Numbered from the stretch's first letter, positions 27,571-36,525 are shown. The stretch is DNA of 64,000 nucleotides from CANKHA01 sp035652315 (GCA_035652315.1 DASREA010000034.1:22118-86117), one strand, 5' to 3'. The notes: generated by a model not told the origin, from the sequence alone. A program made the numbers and translations.

Positions 27571-28797
27571 TTATTCGGCCGGCAGCGCACGGGCAACGGT
27601 GCGGCCGGGCTGCGCCAGCGTCGCCAAGATCGCCACTCCGATGGCCGCGAGCAGAAACAATAGCGTCACCGCCGCCGTCACCAGCAGCACCAGCGCAAAG
27701 CCGCCCTGCTCATGGAAGCGCGCGATCATCTCCACCGCGGCTCCGGCGCTGATAAACAGCAGGAAATAGCGCACGGCGTAGAGCCTCCCGCGCCAGGCAT
27801 CGGCACTGAAGCGCGCGAGCACCATATCGGTCACCGTCACCTGGCCATAGATCGCGACCATCACCAGCGCCAAGGCAAGCATCAGCCACAGGCCGCTTGC
27901 CGTGGTCGCCCACACCGTGCCGACGAGACCGATGGCCACGATCACGGCGAGCAGCACATGCGGTGCGATCCACTCCACGAGGCGGCCGACGGCAAGCTGC
28001 GCGGCGGCGCCGCAGAAAAACACCGTCGTGGCGAGGCCGCCGACCGCGGCCAAGCCCACTTGGCCGCCCAAGCGCTCTTCGACGATCTTGGGAACCGCCA
28101 CGCTGATGGCGTTGAAGATCAGGCCCGCCGAAAGCGCGATGACGAGAAATAGCCCAAACATCATGAGCGCGAGGCGTGGCGACAGTGGCGCCGCCGGCGA
28201 CGACTGACGCTTGCCGAGCTGGTGCCGGTCGTCGGCAATCGACCACCAAAAGATCGGCGCCGTCGCCAAACATACGCCTGCCGGCACTAGGAAAGCGCTG
28301 CGCCATCCCAGCCAAGATGCAAGAGCGGCAGTGGTTCCCGCGGCAAGCGCTGCGCCGAGATTGCCGCAAACGCCGTTGAAGGCCAGCGTGCGTCCGCGCG
28401 CCTGCGAGGCTTCTATCAGCATGGCCATGCCGACCGGGTGATAGATCGCGGCGAAGACTCCGAGCAGAAACAGCGCCGCCGCCAGCGCCGGCAAATTCGG
28501 CGCATAGGCGGCGCCGACGAGCGACAAGCCGCAACCGGCATAAAAGAGTGCCATCATGTTGCGCCGGCTCCAGCGGTCGGCCAGCCACCCGGCCGGCAGT
28601 GAGAACAGTCCGAAGGCGACGAAGGAAGGGGTGCTGAGCGCGATCAATTCCGCATAAGGGCGCCCATAGACCCCCTCCAGGCTGAGGACTGCGGTCGGGA
28701 AGATCAGCAGCACATAGTGATCGACGGCGTGCGCCCAGTTGAGAAATCCAATAGTCCGCCGTTTTACCGGCTGCGTTTGTTCGCCCTTGGTATCCAT
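27571..28797 (-). CDS. MFS transporter
   Basis: A 408-residue major facilitator with about 12 hydrophobic segments. The loop 2-3 motif is GWLADRWSRRNMMA, and the region FLLGVFAAIYHPVGMAMLIE resembles fosmidomycin-resistance-type efflux carriers. It is predicted to be an inner-membrane proton-coupled exporter; the substrate is not known. The start ATG at 28797 is followed by a short hydrophilic N-terminus. It is divergent from the BcsS-like gene at 28927. Confidence 0.88.
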   Translation of the reverse strand: MDTKGEQTQPVKRRTIGFLNWAHAVDHYVLLIFPTAVLSLEGVYGRPYAELIALSTPSFVAFGLFSLPAGWLADRWSRRNMMALFYAGCGLSLVGAAYAPNLPALAAALFLLGVFAAIYHPVGMAMLIEASQARGRTLAFNGVCGNLGAALAAGTTAALASWLGWRSAFLVPAGVCLATAPIFWWSIADDRHQLGKRQSSPAAPLSPRLALMMFGLFLVIALSAGLIFNAISVAVPKIVEERLGGQVGLAAVGGLATTVFFCGAAAQLAVGRLVEWIAPHVLLAVIVAIGLVGTVWATTASGLWLMLALALVMVAIYGQVTVTDMVLARFSADAWRGRLYAVRYFLLFISAGAAVEMIARFHEQGGFALVLLVTAAVTLLFLLAAIGVAILATLAQPGRTVARALPAE

Positions 28798-28926
28798 TCG
28801 CGGCTCCTTTCCCTCCCTATACTCCTTTTTGCTTATGCGTCACTTCGCCTTTTGATGTGACTCGCGGATCGATGCCCTCATAAGCTGCAAGCAACGCATA
28901 AAAACGCCGCCGTTCGAAGGCGGGGA

Positions 28927-29682
28927 ATGAGGCGGGGGAATGCCTCGATGCGCGGCAAGTCGAGGGCCGCAGGCCTGCTCGCGGCGGCGGTACTAGTTTG
29001 TGCGCTTGTCCCGGCGGCGGCCGACATGCTGGAGGATGCCCCTCCGCCGCCGACGACGCTCTATTTCTTCGGCGCCGATCTCTGGCATGAAGGCGATTTC
29101 CTGCACGGCGGCGTGCTTTGGTCGCCCAAAGGGCTGGCGCAAGACGGCTTTACGCTGAAGCTGATCTTCGGCGCGGGGGCATATCAATATCATTCCGGCG
29201 CCTTGGGGGACACCGAAGTGACCGGCCGGCAAACGCTCGCATCCTTGATGCCGGGCTGGCGTTTCAAGCGACCCGATCTCGAACTCACCATCTTCGGCGG
29301 AATCGATCTGCAGCATCACAAACTCAGCACCGACGACCCCAGCAACGGCATCGCGGGTGATCATGCCGGATTGCGCGGTGGATTCGATCTCTGGTACCAA
29401 CCCAGCCGCGGCACGATGTTCGCCGCCAACGCGTCGCTTTCCACGATCAGCACGAGCTATGACGCCCGCGCGTCCTATGGCTGGCGGCTATGGCACCGTT
29501 TTTACGCCGGGCCCGAAGTGCAGGCGCTGGCCAGCGACGGGTACCGGCAATACCGCTTTGGCGCGCATGTAACAGCATTGAAGTGGCAGACATTCGAGCT
29601 ATCCGCCGGACTGGGCTATGCACGGGACTCCAGCCACCGCGATGGAGCCTATGGACGCGTCGGCCTGATCACGCGACGCTGA
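28927..29682 (+). CDS. BcsS-like cellulose-biosynthesis-associated outer membrane protein
   Basis: A 251-residue exported protein with a signal peptide (hydrophobic core AAGLLAAAVLVCALVPAAA, cleavage near residue 33). The mature chain alternates aromatic and glycine-rich strands typical of a small outer-membrane beta-barrel: YFFGADLWHEGDFLHGG, LKLIFGAGAYQYH, GAHVTALKWQTFELSAGLGY. The pattern fits the BcsS family found with rhizobial cellulose-synthesis genes. No bcsA/B/C genes are in the window, so this is an orphan copy. Translation may start at 28927 or at a second ATG at 28948. Its stop abuts the convergent ABC permease stop with no gap. Confidence 0.75.
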   Translation: MRRGNASMRGKSRAAGLLAAAVLVCALVPAAADMLEDAPPPPTTLYFFGADLWHEGDFLHGGVLWSPKGLAQDGFTLKLIFGAGAYQYHSGALGDTEVTGRQTLASLMPGWRFKRPDLELTIFGGIDLQHHKLSTDDPSNGIAGDHAGLRGGFDLWYQPSRGTMFAANASLSTISTSYDARASYGWRLWHRFYAGPEVQALASDGYRQYRFGAHVTALKWQTFELSAGLGYARDSSHRDGAYGRVGLITRR

Positions 29683-30840
29683 TCAATCGAGCGTGCGGCG
29701 GAAACGCGTAACCGCAATAGCCATGGCGATCAACATCAGCGCGAACAGAGACATCGTGTCGAAGCGCAGATCGGCAATCGACGAGCCCTTCAGCATGATT
29801 GAACGCACGATGCGCAAATAGTGCGTCAGCGGCAGAGTTTCTCCAATCCATTGTGCCCACCGCGGCATTCCCGCGAACGGAAACATGAATCCGGAGAGAA
29901 GGATATTCGGCAGAAAAAACATGATCGACATCTGCATCGCTTGCAGCTGGTTCTGCGCGATGGTGGAGAAAGTATAGCCGATCGACAAATTGGTCGCGAT
30001 GAAGAGCGTGCTGAGCCCCGCGAGCACGGCGAGATTTCCCATGACGGGAACCCCGAAAAGAAGTACGCCGACGCCGATAATCATCGCGGCCTGCACGATA
30101 CCCACCATGATATAAGGCACGATCTTGCCGAGCATGATTTCAACAGGCGTGATCGGCATGGCGAGCAGATTCTCCATCGTGCCGCGCTCGATCTCGCGGG
30201 TCACCGACAGCGCGGTGAAGATCAGCATGGTCATGGTCAGGATAGTGCCGACGAGACCGGGCACGATATTGAGCTGATTCTCGCCCGCCGGGTTGTAGCG
30301 CGGATGCGCGACGATCTGGAAAGCCGGAGCGGCAACTTCGGGAACGGCGTGATCGTGCTGAAGCGCGCTCTGCACTGCTTGAGCCAATGCGCCGATGGCG
30401 GACCCGGACGCCACCGGATCGGTGGCATCGGCCGTGATAAGCATGGAAGGTTTGTCGCCACGCCGCACGGCGCGCTCAAAATTTGCCGGAATCTCGAGGG
30501 CGAACAGCACCTTCCCGGCGGCGAGAAGATCGTCCAGCGCCGCCTCGCTTGCCGGCAAATGGGTGACGTCGAAATAGCCGGTATTCTTCAACGCCGCGAG
30601 AATCGAACGGCCGAGATCGCTATTCTCCTGTAATAACACGGCCGTGGGCAGATGCCGAGGATTGGTATTGATCGCGTAACCGAACAGCATCAATTGCACG
30701 AGCGGGATCATGATGATCATCGCAAACGACAGCCGGTCGCGTCGCAACTGGATGAATTCCTTGATCAGGACAGCCCCGGTCTTGCGCCAGAAACCGTCGG
30801 CGGGCCGGCGCGAAACTTGATGCGCGAGAACGTGGCTCAT
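29683..30840 (-). CDS. ABC-2 type transporter permease
   Basis: A 385-residue inner-membrane permease of the ABC-2 / YbhR-YhiI type, exporting drugs or other hydrophobic compounds. It has one N-terminal membrane helix (FAMIIMIPLVQLMLFGYAI), a large periplasmic domain of about 130 residues, and about five C-terminal helices with the signature ALSVTREIERGTMENLLAMP. The ATG at 30840 overlaps the ATPase stop as ATGA, so the two are translationally coupled. It is the last gene of the tetR-hlyD-ABC operon. Only one permease gene is present, so the exporter is probably a homodimer. Confidence 0.92.
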   Translation of the reverse strand: MSHVLAHQVSRRPADGFWRKTGAVLIKEFIQLRRDRLSFAMIIMIPLVQLMLFGYAINTNPRHLPTAVLLQENSDLGRSILAALKNTGYFDVTHLPASEAALDDLLAAGKVLFALEIPANFERAVRRGDKPSMLITADATDPVASGSAIGALAQAVQSALQHDHAVPEVAAPAFQIVAHPRYNPAGENQLNIVPGLVGTILTMTMLIFTALSVTREIERGTMENLLAMPITPVEIMLGKIVPYIMVGIVQAAMIIGVGVLLFGVPVMGNLAVLAGLSTLFIATNLSIGYTFSTIAQNQLQAMQMSIMFFLPNILLSGFMFPFAGMPRWAQWIGETLPLTHYLRIVRSIMLKGSSIADLRFDTMSLFALMLIAMAIAVTRFRRTLD

Positions 30841-31802
30841 TGGAAATTGTCCTTGGCGGCGCCCATCAGGTCGATGAACACGTCCTCGAGCGAGGGTTCG
30901 GACCGCGTCCAATCGAGGTGGTCGCGATCCCGATAGCGGGCAATGGTGCTCTCCAGCGCGGCGGCGTCACGGCCGGAAACGTGCAAGCTCGTTCCGAAAG
31001 GCGCCACCATCTCGACGCCCGGCTGGCCGGCAAGCTCCTCCGCCAACCGGACCAGCGCAGCGCCATGCGTTGCGGTCACGATATAGGTCGTAAGATGCGC
31101 GGCGGCGATCACCTCTTCGACGGTGCCATGCACCAGCAAATGTCCGTAGGCGATATAGGCAATCGCATGACAGCGCTCGGCCTCGTCCATGTAGTGGGTC
31201 GAAACGAGCACGGTCAGGCCTTCCGCCGCGAGCCCGTGAATCTCGTTCCAGAAATCGCGGCGCGCTTTCGGATCGACGCCGGCGGTCGGCTCGTCGAGCA
31301 GGAGCAGCTTGGGACTGGGCAGTGTGCATGCGCCGAGCGCCAGCCGCTGTTTCCAGCCACCCGATAATTCGCCGGCGAGCTGGTCTTCGCGGCCGGAGAG
31401 GCCGAGCCGCTCGATCGCGGCACGCGCCGCCTGTTGCGGATTGTCGATACCATAGATGCGCGCGACAAATTCCAGATTTTCCCGCACCGAAAGATCCTGA
31501 TACAGGCTGAAACGCTGGGTCATGTAGCCGACTTGCAGCTTGATCTTGTCGGCTTCAGTGCGAATGTCGTAGCCGAGGCATGTACCCCTGCCCGCGTCCG
31601 GCGTGAGCAAACCGCAGAGCATGCGGATCGTCGTCGTCTTCCCAGAGCCGTTGGGGCCGAGGAAGCCATAAATCGTCCCGCGCGGTACCTGCATCGATAG
31701 CGAATGCACGACCTCGCGCCCGTTGAAGGATTTGCTCAAACCTTCAACGTCGATCGCGATCTCCGGCACCTCACCCGTGCTTTGCGCAGGCATCGACATC
31801 AT
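30837..31802 (-). CDS. ABC transporter ATP-binding protein
   Basis: A 321-residue nucleotide-binding subunit with Walker A GPNGSGKTT at residues 49-57, the signature LSGGWKQRLALG, Walker B LLLLDEPTAGVD, and a C-terminal extension of about 80 residues typical of the YbhF/CcmA-like export class. The start is the ATG at 31802, whose TGA overlap (ATGA) with the membrane-fusion gene couples them. It pairs with the ABC-2 permease downstream to form the exporter. Confidence 0.94.
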   Translation of the reverse strand: MMSMPAQSTGEVPEIAIDVEGLSKSFNGREVVHSLSMQVPRGTIYGFLGPNGSGKTTTIRMLCGLLTPDAGRGTCLGYDIRTEADKIKLQVGYMTQRFSLYQDLSVRENLEFVARIYGIDNPQQAARAAIERLGLSGREDQLAGELSGGWKQRLALGACTLPSPKLLLLDEPTAGVDPKARRDFWNEIHGLAAEGLTVLVSTHYMDEAERCHAIAYIAYGHLLVHGTVEEVIAAAHLTTYIVTATHGAALVRLAEELAGQPGVEMVAPFGTSLHVSGRDAAALESTIARYRDRDHLDWTRSEPSLEDVFIDLMGAAKDNFQ

Positions 31803-32554
31803 CGTTTCGCCGCGAGTGAAACGGTCACCGGCTGGCCGACGCGGAACGCTTCCGGCTTCTCGGGCCGCGCCTCGATCAGGAAAACGAGCTTGGACCGCTC
31901 CTCCAAGCTGTAGATAACCGGCGGCGTGTATTCCGCGGTCTGCGCGATGAAGCTGATTTGCGCGGTCAAATCCGGAGCGCAGCCGTCGCAACTCACGGCT
32001 ACCGTTTCGCCGAGAGAGAGGCTGGGCAGGACAGTTTCCGGCACGAAAAACCGGACTTTGATATTGCCCGGTGGTAGCAGAGAAATAACGGGCCGCCCGG
32101 CGGGGACAATCTCGCCCACGCGGAAATAGACCTCCTGTACGCTGCCATTCGCCGGGCTCGCCACCTTGCGCCGCGCCAGATTGGTTTGTGAGGATTTGAG
32201 CTTGGCTTCGGCGGTGCGCAGCGCCGCTTCGGCGTCGTCGAGCGCTTTCTGCGTGCCGGCGTTGCTCTTCACCAGGGCCTGCGCGCGCTGGAATTCCTTT
32301 TGCGCGTTGGCGAGCGTGGCTTCGCTTTCGCGCAGGTCCGCCTGCTGCAAATCATCGTCCAGCGTGAACAATGGCGCTCCCATGGCGACCTTGTCGCCTT
32401 CGCGCACCGACAAATTCTCAAGCCGGCCCATCTCGTGCGGCCCGACGAAGACAAGGTCGGCTTCGATCCAGCCCTGATAGACGCCAGTCGGTTTATTCCC
32501 GCAGCCGGTAAGCGCCGCGATCAGCGCCAGCCATACAAAATGGCGAAGTCTCAT
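31799..32554 (-). CDS. HlyD/YbhG-like membrane-fusion lipoprotein
   Basis: A 251-residue periplasmic adaptor. The signal has a lipobox LTGC with Cys18 as the lipidation site. A coiled-coil hairpin (about residues 65-125, LRESEATLANAQKEFQRAQA) is flanked by lipoyl/barrel halves (VREGDKVAMGAPLF and SPANGSVQEVYFRVGEIVPAG). It links the inner-membrane ABC exporter to an outer-membrane channel that is not encoded here. The ATG at 32554 overlaps the tetR stop as ATGA. Confidence 0.92.
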   Translation of the reverse strand: MRLRHFVWLALIAALTGCGNKPTGVYQGWIEADLVFVGPHEMGRLENLSVREGDKVAMGAPLFTLDDDLQQADLRESEATLANAQKEFQRAQALVKSNAGTQKALDDAEAALRTAEAKLKSSQTNLARRKVASPANGSVQEVYFRVGEIVPAGRPVISLLPPGNIKVRFFVPETVLPSLSLGETVAVSCDGCAPDLTAQISFIAQTAEYTPPVIYSLEERSKLVFLIEARPEKPEAFRVGQPVTVSLAAKR

Positions 32555-33237
32555 GGCGCTTGCTCCTTGCGGAAGATCAAATCGAAATAGGCGCGCATGA
32601 AGGCCTCCGCATCGAGTTTGGCCCAACGGTCGAACAGCCCGCTCCAGACAATCGCGACAATACCCGCGGCGCCGAGCAGTTGCGGAAAGCGCACGAGCGA
32701 ATCATTGGGCAATTCGCCGCGTTCGCGCGCGTGCTCCGCAAGAGTGCGGAGCACGCCAACCACATGGCTGATGACCTCGCGATAATAGAACTCGGCAATG
32801 GCCGGAAAGCGCGGACCTTCCGTCAGAACCAGGCGAATGACGTTCTTGCGGCGGGTGGCAAAAATCTCGCGCACGAACAGTTCGACGAGACGCTCGGCGA
32901 CCACGCCCAAGGGAAGATCGACCATTGGCGCCCTCTCCAGCGCCTCGACTACCGGGCTTAGCTCGGCCCGGACCAGTTCCTGAAACAGCGTCTCTTTATC
33001 GCGGAAGTAGAGATAGATCGTACCCTTTGCGACATTCGCCCGGCGCGCGACATCGTCAAGACGCGCCGCCGCGAAGCCGCGCGCCGAAAATTCCTCCAGC
33101 GCGGCGGTGAGAATTGCCTGCCGGCGCTTCTCGCCTTGCGCTGCGCGAGCTCCACCGCCGCCGGCACGCTTGCGCGATGGGCGCGAGCTTTTCGCCGCGC
33201 TGGCCGCCGCCGCTGATTTCCTGCGTGACTTGGCCAC
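32551..33237 (-). CDS. TetR/AcrR family regulator of the adjacent exporter
   Basis: A TetR-type repressor of about 228 residues with a Lys/Arg/Ala-rich N-terminal tail. The helix-turn-helix (about residues 36-82) reads ILTAALEEFSARGFAAARLD followed by ANVAKGTIYLYFRDKETLF. The C-terminal ligand domain is of the YbiH / TetR_C type. The start is GTG at 33237, or TTG at 33240; no ATG is available. A perfect palindrome lies 13 bp upstream, so autoregulation and control of the hlyD-ABC genes are likely. It is the first gene of the ATGA-coupled operon. The inducer is unknown. Confidence 0.92.
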   Translation of the reverse strand: MAKSRRKSAAAASAAKSSRPSRKRAGGGGARAAQGEKRRQAILTAALEEFSARGFAAARLDDVARRANVAKGTIYLYFRDKETLFQELVRAELSPVVEALERAPMVDLPLGVVAERLVELFVREIFATRRKNVIRLVLTEGPRFPAIAEFYYREVISHVVGVLRTLAEHARERGELPNDSLVRFPQLLGAAGIVAIVWSGLFDRWAKLDAEAFMRAYFDLIFRKEQAP

Positions 33238-33249
33238 CAACGTGCGTCC

Positions 33250-33267
33250 TGACTGACCAGTCAGTCA
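33250..33267. promoter_or_regulatory. Palindromic TetR operator
   Basis: TGACTGACCAGTCAGTCA is a perfect inverted repeat with 8-bp arms and a 2-base centre, located just before the tetR start. TGACTGA/TCAGTCA-type sites are typical of TetR-controlled multidrug operons. It is probably bound by the adjacent TetR protein to repress the whole operon. Confidence 0.8.
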
Positions 33268-33419
33268 TTATCTTAGCGCGGGATCCTCCGGGCGGCAATC
33301 CCGGGCAGGCGCCGCAGCCGCGACGCGGGCGCGGCGCGCCGCCGATTACAAAACGTCGATGAAAAGGCGGGGAATCCGCACCTCGTGGCCGCTCCGCGGC
33401 CGCGGCGGCGGCGGGGAGC

Positions 33420-33794
33420 CTAATCCTTGGCGTCGCAAATCCACGCCCGGATCACGCATTCGCGGCCACCGAATTGATAGCATTGCTGCAGCGCAGTGTT
33501 CTGTGCGGCTCCAAGCCGGGGACGCGTGGCGTAGCCATAGGCGCCACACGCATTCGTGCCGTCAATCGCGAAGGCGGCGCATGCCTTGTGCACCGGAACG
33601 ACTTCGCAGGAACCCGAGCATTTTTCCTGCGCCGCATTCTTGGCCGCCTCCGCCTGCTGGTAGTCATAGGCAAATCCGTAAGCGCCGCATGCGCCGATGG
33701 CAAAGGCTCCCGCCGCCTGCGCCGCGGAAATGCCGGCGCACAACAGCGCGGCCGCGGCAAGGTCGCAGCAGATTAAGCGCCGTAAACGGCTCAT
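33420..33794 (-). CDS. DUF4189 exported protein
   Basis: A 124-residue protein with a signal peptide (hydrophobic core DLAAAALLCAGISAAQA, cleavage after AQA) and a mature part of the DUF4189 type. It has repeated GACGAYGFAYDY and ACGAYGYAT motifs and several Cys residues, probably disulfide-linked. The family occurs in rhizobia as small periplasmic or secreted proteins of unknown role. GGAGGG precedes the ATG at 33794. It is monocistronic between the tetR operon and the molybdenum-cofactor genes. Confidence 0.85.
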   Translation of the reverse strand: MSRLRRLICCDLAAAALLCAGISAAQAAGAFAIGACGAYGFAYDYQQAEAAKNAAQEKCSGSCEVVPVHKACAAFAIDGTNACGAYGYATRPRLGAAQNTALQQCYQFGGRECVIRAWICDAKD

Positions 33795-33884
33795 CGCACC
33801 CTCCCCCCGGAAAGCACCGGGAGGGTAGTGGGCAAGCCTTTCCACTTGGTGAATGGTAACGCGGTAGGCGGTAAAGCCAGGGAA

Positions 33885-35507
33885 TTATGCGGGGGCGGCG
33901 CGGGCTTTTGCCATGCGCAAGGCCTCGGGCGTGTCGATATCGACAAACGCGTCCTCGCCGGCTACGGGCACCTCCACGACCGCTTCGGCATAACTGGCAA
34001 TCAAGTGCCGCCCGCCGATATCACCTTCGATGGCCATGAGCTCGGGAAAAAACCGCCGTGACCAGAGCACTGGGTTGCCGCGCTTTCCATCGTGCGTCGG
34101 CGCCGCCACCAGCGCTCCTTTCGCCGGATCGAAGGCGGCGATGAGGCGGTCGATCAGCGGCGCACCGACCTGCGGCATATCCGCCAGGCAAATGATCGCA
34201 CCGTCGCTCTCAACCGGTACCGCGGCGATCCCGCGGCGCAAGGATGTACCGAGGCCGTCGGCAAAGTCCGGATTATAGACGAAGCGGATGTCGAGACCGG
34301 CGAGCGTTGCTTCGACCTGCTCGCGTTGATGCCCGGTCACCACAATGACCGGGCGTGCTCGGGATGCGAGCGCCTGTTCTGCAGCAACTCGCACCATGGG
34401 CTTGCCTTCCCATTCGGCCAGAAGCTTGTTCTCTCCGCCCATGCGGGTGGAACGCCCTGCCGCCAAAATCACCGCGGCGACCTGCCGGCCGGCCAGCGCC
34501 GGCGGCTCCTCGCGCGGCTGCGGCCGCGTGACGATTTCCATCAGCAAGCCGCCCACCCCCATGCCGGTGATATCGGCGCGGGTGACCGGAATGCCAGCCA
34601 GGAGCCGCATTAAGATCCAGTCGAATCCATTCTCCTTGGGGCTGCGCGCGCAGCCCGGGGCGCCGAGCACAACGCCGCCTTGCGCCTGACCGACGAGCAT
34701 CAGGTTGCCCGGATCGACCGGCATGCCGAAATGCTCGATTTGTCCGCCGATTTTCTCGATGGCTGCGGGGATGACGTCGCGGCGGTCGGCGATGGCGGAA
34801 GCGCCGAAAATGACGACGAGTTCGGCGCCTTCGCGCACCATGGATTCGAGGGCCTGCGCGACAGCGGCCGTTTCGTGGGGCACCCGCCGTTCGGCGATAA
34901 TGGCGGCGCCGGTCGGCGCCAGCCTTTCGGCGGTGACTTTCAGCGTCTTGTCGATGACCTTGGTTGCGAGGCCGGGAAGCAGCGTCGAAATAATCCCGAT
35001 CTTTCGGACTTTATAAGGCGCCAGGCGAAGAGGCGGTTCGTGCCGCCGGGCGATCGCCAGCGCGTTGTCGCGCTGTGCCGCGGCGACGGCGAAAGGAATG
35101 ATCTTGACGGTGGCAATCATCTCGCCGGCCACGACCGCAGCGAAGGCCGGCAAGGTCGCGACCGTGATGGCCTCGTCGACTCTATTAATTCCGTCGATCG
35201 CCTCCTTATTTAGCATCAGCACGCCGGCCTGTTCGGCGAACAGATTGCAACGGCCGGTAAAGGCGGCGTCGACGCGGACGCCCGGGCCGGCAATGGCGGC
35301 GGCGATTTCCGCAGCGGCCTTGTCTTCGGCGACGTCGCCGTCTTCAAGACGAGCGACGACGATGGAGGACATGCCGGCGGCCTGCAGCGCGGCGGCTTCC
35401 GCCGCGCCGATTACCGTACCTTTCTTCAGCACCAGCGAACCTTGCCGGATGGTATGCACGGCGGTGGCGCCGATGGATTCCTTGGGCGAAACCGGACCGA
35501 ACTTCAT
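33885..35507 (-). CDS. Fused molybdopterin-binding (MoeA-like) and MobA-like cytidylyl/guanylyltransferase protein
   Basis: A 540-residue fusion. The N-terminal part (about residues 1-340) is a MoeA/MoaB-like molybdopterin-binding region. It includes GAPGCARSPKENGFDWILMR, a segment found in alphaproteobacterial cofactor proteins linked to molybdenum hydroxylases. The C-terminal part (about residues 345-535) is an NTP-transferase like MocA/MobA, with ILAAGRSTRMGGENKL, LADMPQVG and FVDIDTPEA. It probably finishes the dinucleotide molybdenum cofactor (MCD-type) for a xanthine-dehydrogenase or CO-dehydrogenase-like enzyme. Its ATG overlaps the XdhC-C stop (ATGA), so they are coupled. Confidence 0.9.
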   Translation of the reverse strand: MKFGPVSPKESIGATAVHTIRQGSLVLKKGTVIGAAEAAALQAAGMSSIVVARLEDGDVAEDKAAAEIAAAIAGPGVRVDAAFTGRCNLFAEQAGVLMLNKEAIDGINRVDEAITVATLPAFAAVVAGEMIATVKIIPFAVAAAQRDNALAIARRHEPPLRLAPYKVRKIGIISTLLPGLATKVIDKTLKVTAERLAPTGAAIIAERRVPHETAAVAQALESMVREGAELVVIFGASAIADRRDVIPAAIEKIGGQIEHFGMPVDPGNLMLVGQAQGGVVLGAPGCARSPKENGFDWILMRLLAGIPVTRADITGMGVGGLLMEIVTRPQPREEPPALAGRQVAAVILAAGRSTRMGGENKLLAEWEGKPMVRVAAEQALASRARPVIVVTGHQREQVEATLAGLDIRFVYNPDFADGLGTSLRRGIAAVPVESDGAIICLADMPQVGAPLIDRLIAAFDPAKGALVAAPTHDGKRGNPVLWSRRFFPELMAIEGDIGGRHLIASYAEAVVEVPVAGEDAFVDIDTPEALRMAKARAAPA

Positions 35508-36196
35508 CGGCTAGCCTCCGGCGGCAGCCGTAGCCGCGCGGTGATTTCCGCCATGATCGCCACGGCGATTTCCGCCGGCGATACCGCGCCGATCGCAAGG
35601 CCGATGGGCGCGTGAATACGCGCGATGTCAGCTTCGCCCACGCCGTGTTCTTTGAGCCGTGCTACGCGACGGGCATGCGTCTTCTTCGAACCGAGGGCAC
35701 CGATATAGAAGCAATCGCGGGCCAGCGCATGCAGCAGCGCCGGATCGTCGATCTTCGGGTCGTGGGTGAGCGCCACGAAAGCAGTGTACCGGTCGATGCC
35801 CAACGGGGGCAGCGCCACATCCGGCCATTCGGCGACGACTTTCACTTCGGGAAAACGTTCGACGGTAGCAAACGCAGTGCGCGGATCGACGATGGCGACA
35901 TCATAACCGAGCAGCCGCGCCATCGGCGCGAGCACCTGACTAATGTGGACCGCGCCGGTGATAACCAGCTTTGGCGGCGGCAGATAGATAGTGATGAAGA
36001 GGCGCTTGCCTTGCGCCTCCTCCATGCCGCTCTTGCCGCTGCGCAGATGTTTTTTCAGCAGTTCATTGAGCGGGTCCGTGGCGACCTCAGTCGCCTTCAC
36101 CAGCCGCTGCGCGCCGCTTTCAATATCGGTGACCAGGACTACCGCCCGGCGAGCCGCACGCTCGGCATTGAGAGCGGAAAGAAGATCAAGACGCAA
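35504..36196 (-). CDS. XdhC family protein, Rossmann (C-terminal) part
   Basis: A 230-residue protein carrying the XdhC C-terminal Rossmann-like domain. Landmarks are LVITGAVHISQVLAPMARLLGY, VALTHDPKIDDPALLHAL, FYIGALGSKKTHARR and IHAPIGLAIGAVSPAEIAVAI. XdhC proteins sulfurate and insert the molybdenum cofactor into xanthine-dehydrogenase-family enzymes. The start is TTG at 36196, supported by GGTGGAG eight bases upstream. It is followed by the MoeA/MobA fusion (ATGA overlap) and preceded by a separate XdhC N-terminal protein, so XdhC is split into two here. Confidence 0.88.
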   Translation of the reverse strand: MRLDLLSALNAERAARRAVVLVTDIESGAQRLVKATEVATDPLNELLKKHLRSGKSGMEEAQGKRLFITIYLPPPKLVITGAVHISQVLAPMARLLGYDVAIVDPRTAFATVERFPEVKVVAEWPDVALPPLGIDRYTAFVALTHDPKIDDPALLHALARDCFYIGALGSKKTHARRVARLKEHGVGEADIARIHAPIGLAIGAVSPAEIAVAIMAEITARLRLPPEASR

Positions 36197-36201
36197 ACTG
36201 G

Positions 36202-36525
36202 CTACTCCACCTTCTCGACAAAGACGCGAATGGTGCCGCCGCAGGAGAGCCCAACTTTCCAGGCGGTTTCATCGGCAACGCCGAACTCGAGCGTTTTTGG
36301 CTTGCCGCTCTCGATGACATCGGCGGCTTCCGCCACCACGGCGCCTTCCACGCAGCCGCCGGAAACCGAACCAAGAAAATTGCCCCGGTCGTCGATCACC
36401 AGGTTGGAACCGACCGGACGCGGCGCTGAGCCCCAGGTTTCGACCACCGTCGCCAAAGCGACGCCGCGTCCCGCTTTGCGCCAGTCTTCCGCAGCCTTGA
36501 GAATGTCCTCGTCGCGTGCGAGCAT
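36202..36525 (-). CDS. XdhC/CoxI N-terminal domain protein
   Basis: A 107-residue protein with the XdhC_CoxI domain: AGRGVALATVVETWGSAPRPVG, FLGSVSGGCVEGAVV and VGLSCGGTIRVFVEK. The GGCVE and SCGG Cys residues are conserved in the family. This is the half missing from the following gene. The ATG at 36525 with GAGG upstream was chosen over longer starts. It opens the xdhC-xdhC-mobA-like transcript and is divergent from the VOC gene. Confidence 0.88.
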   Translation of the reverse strand: MLARDEDILKAAEDWRKAGRGVALATVVETWGSAPRPVGSNLVIDDRGNFLGSVSGGCVEGAVVAEAADVIESGKPKTLEFGVADETAWKVGLSCGGTIRVFVEKVE

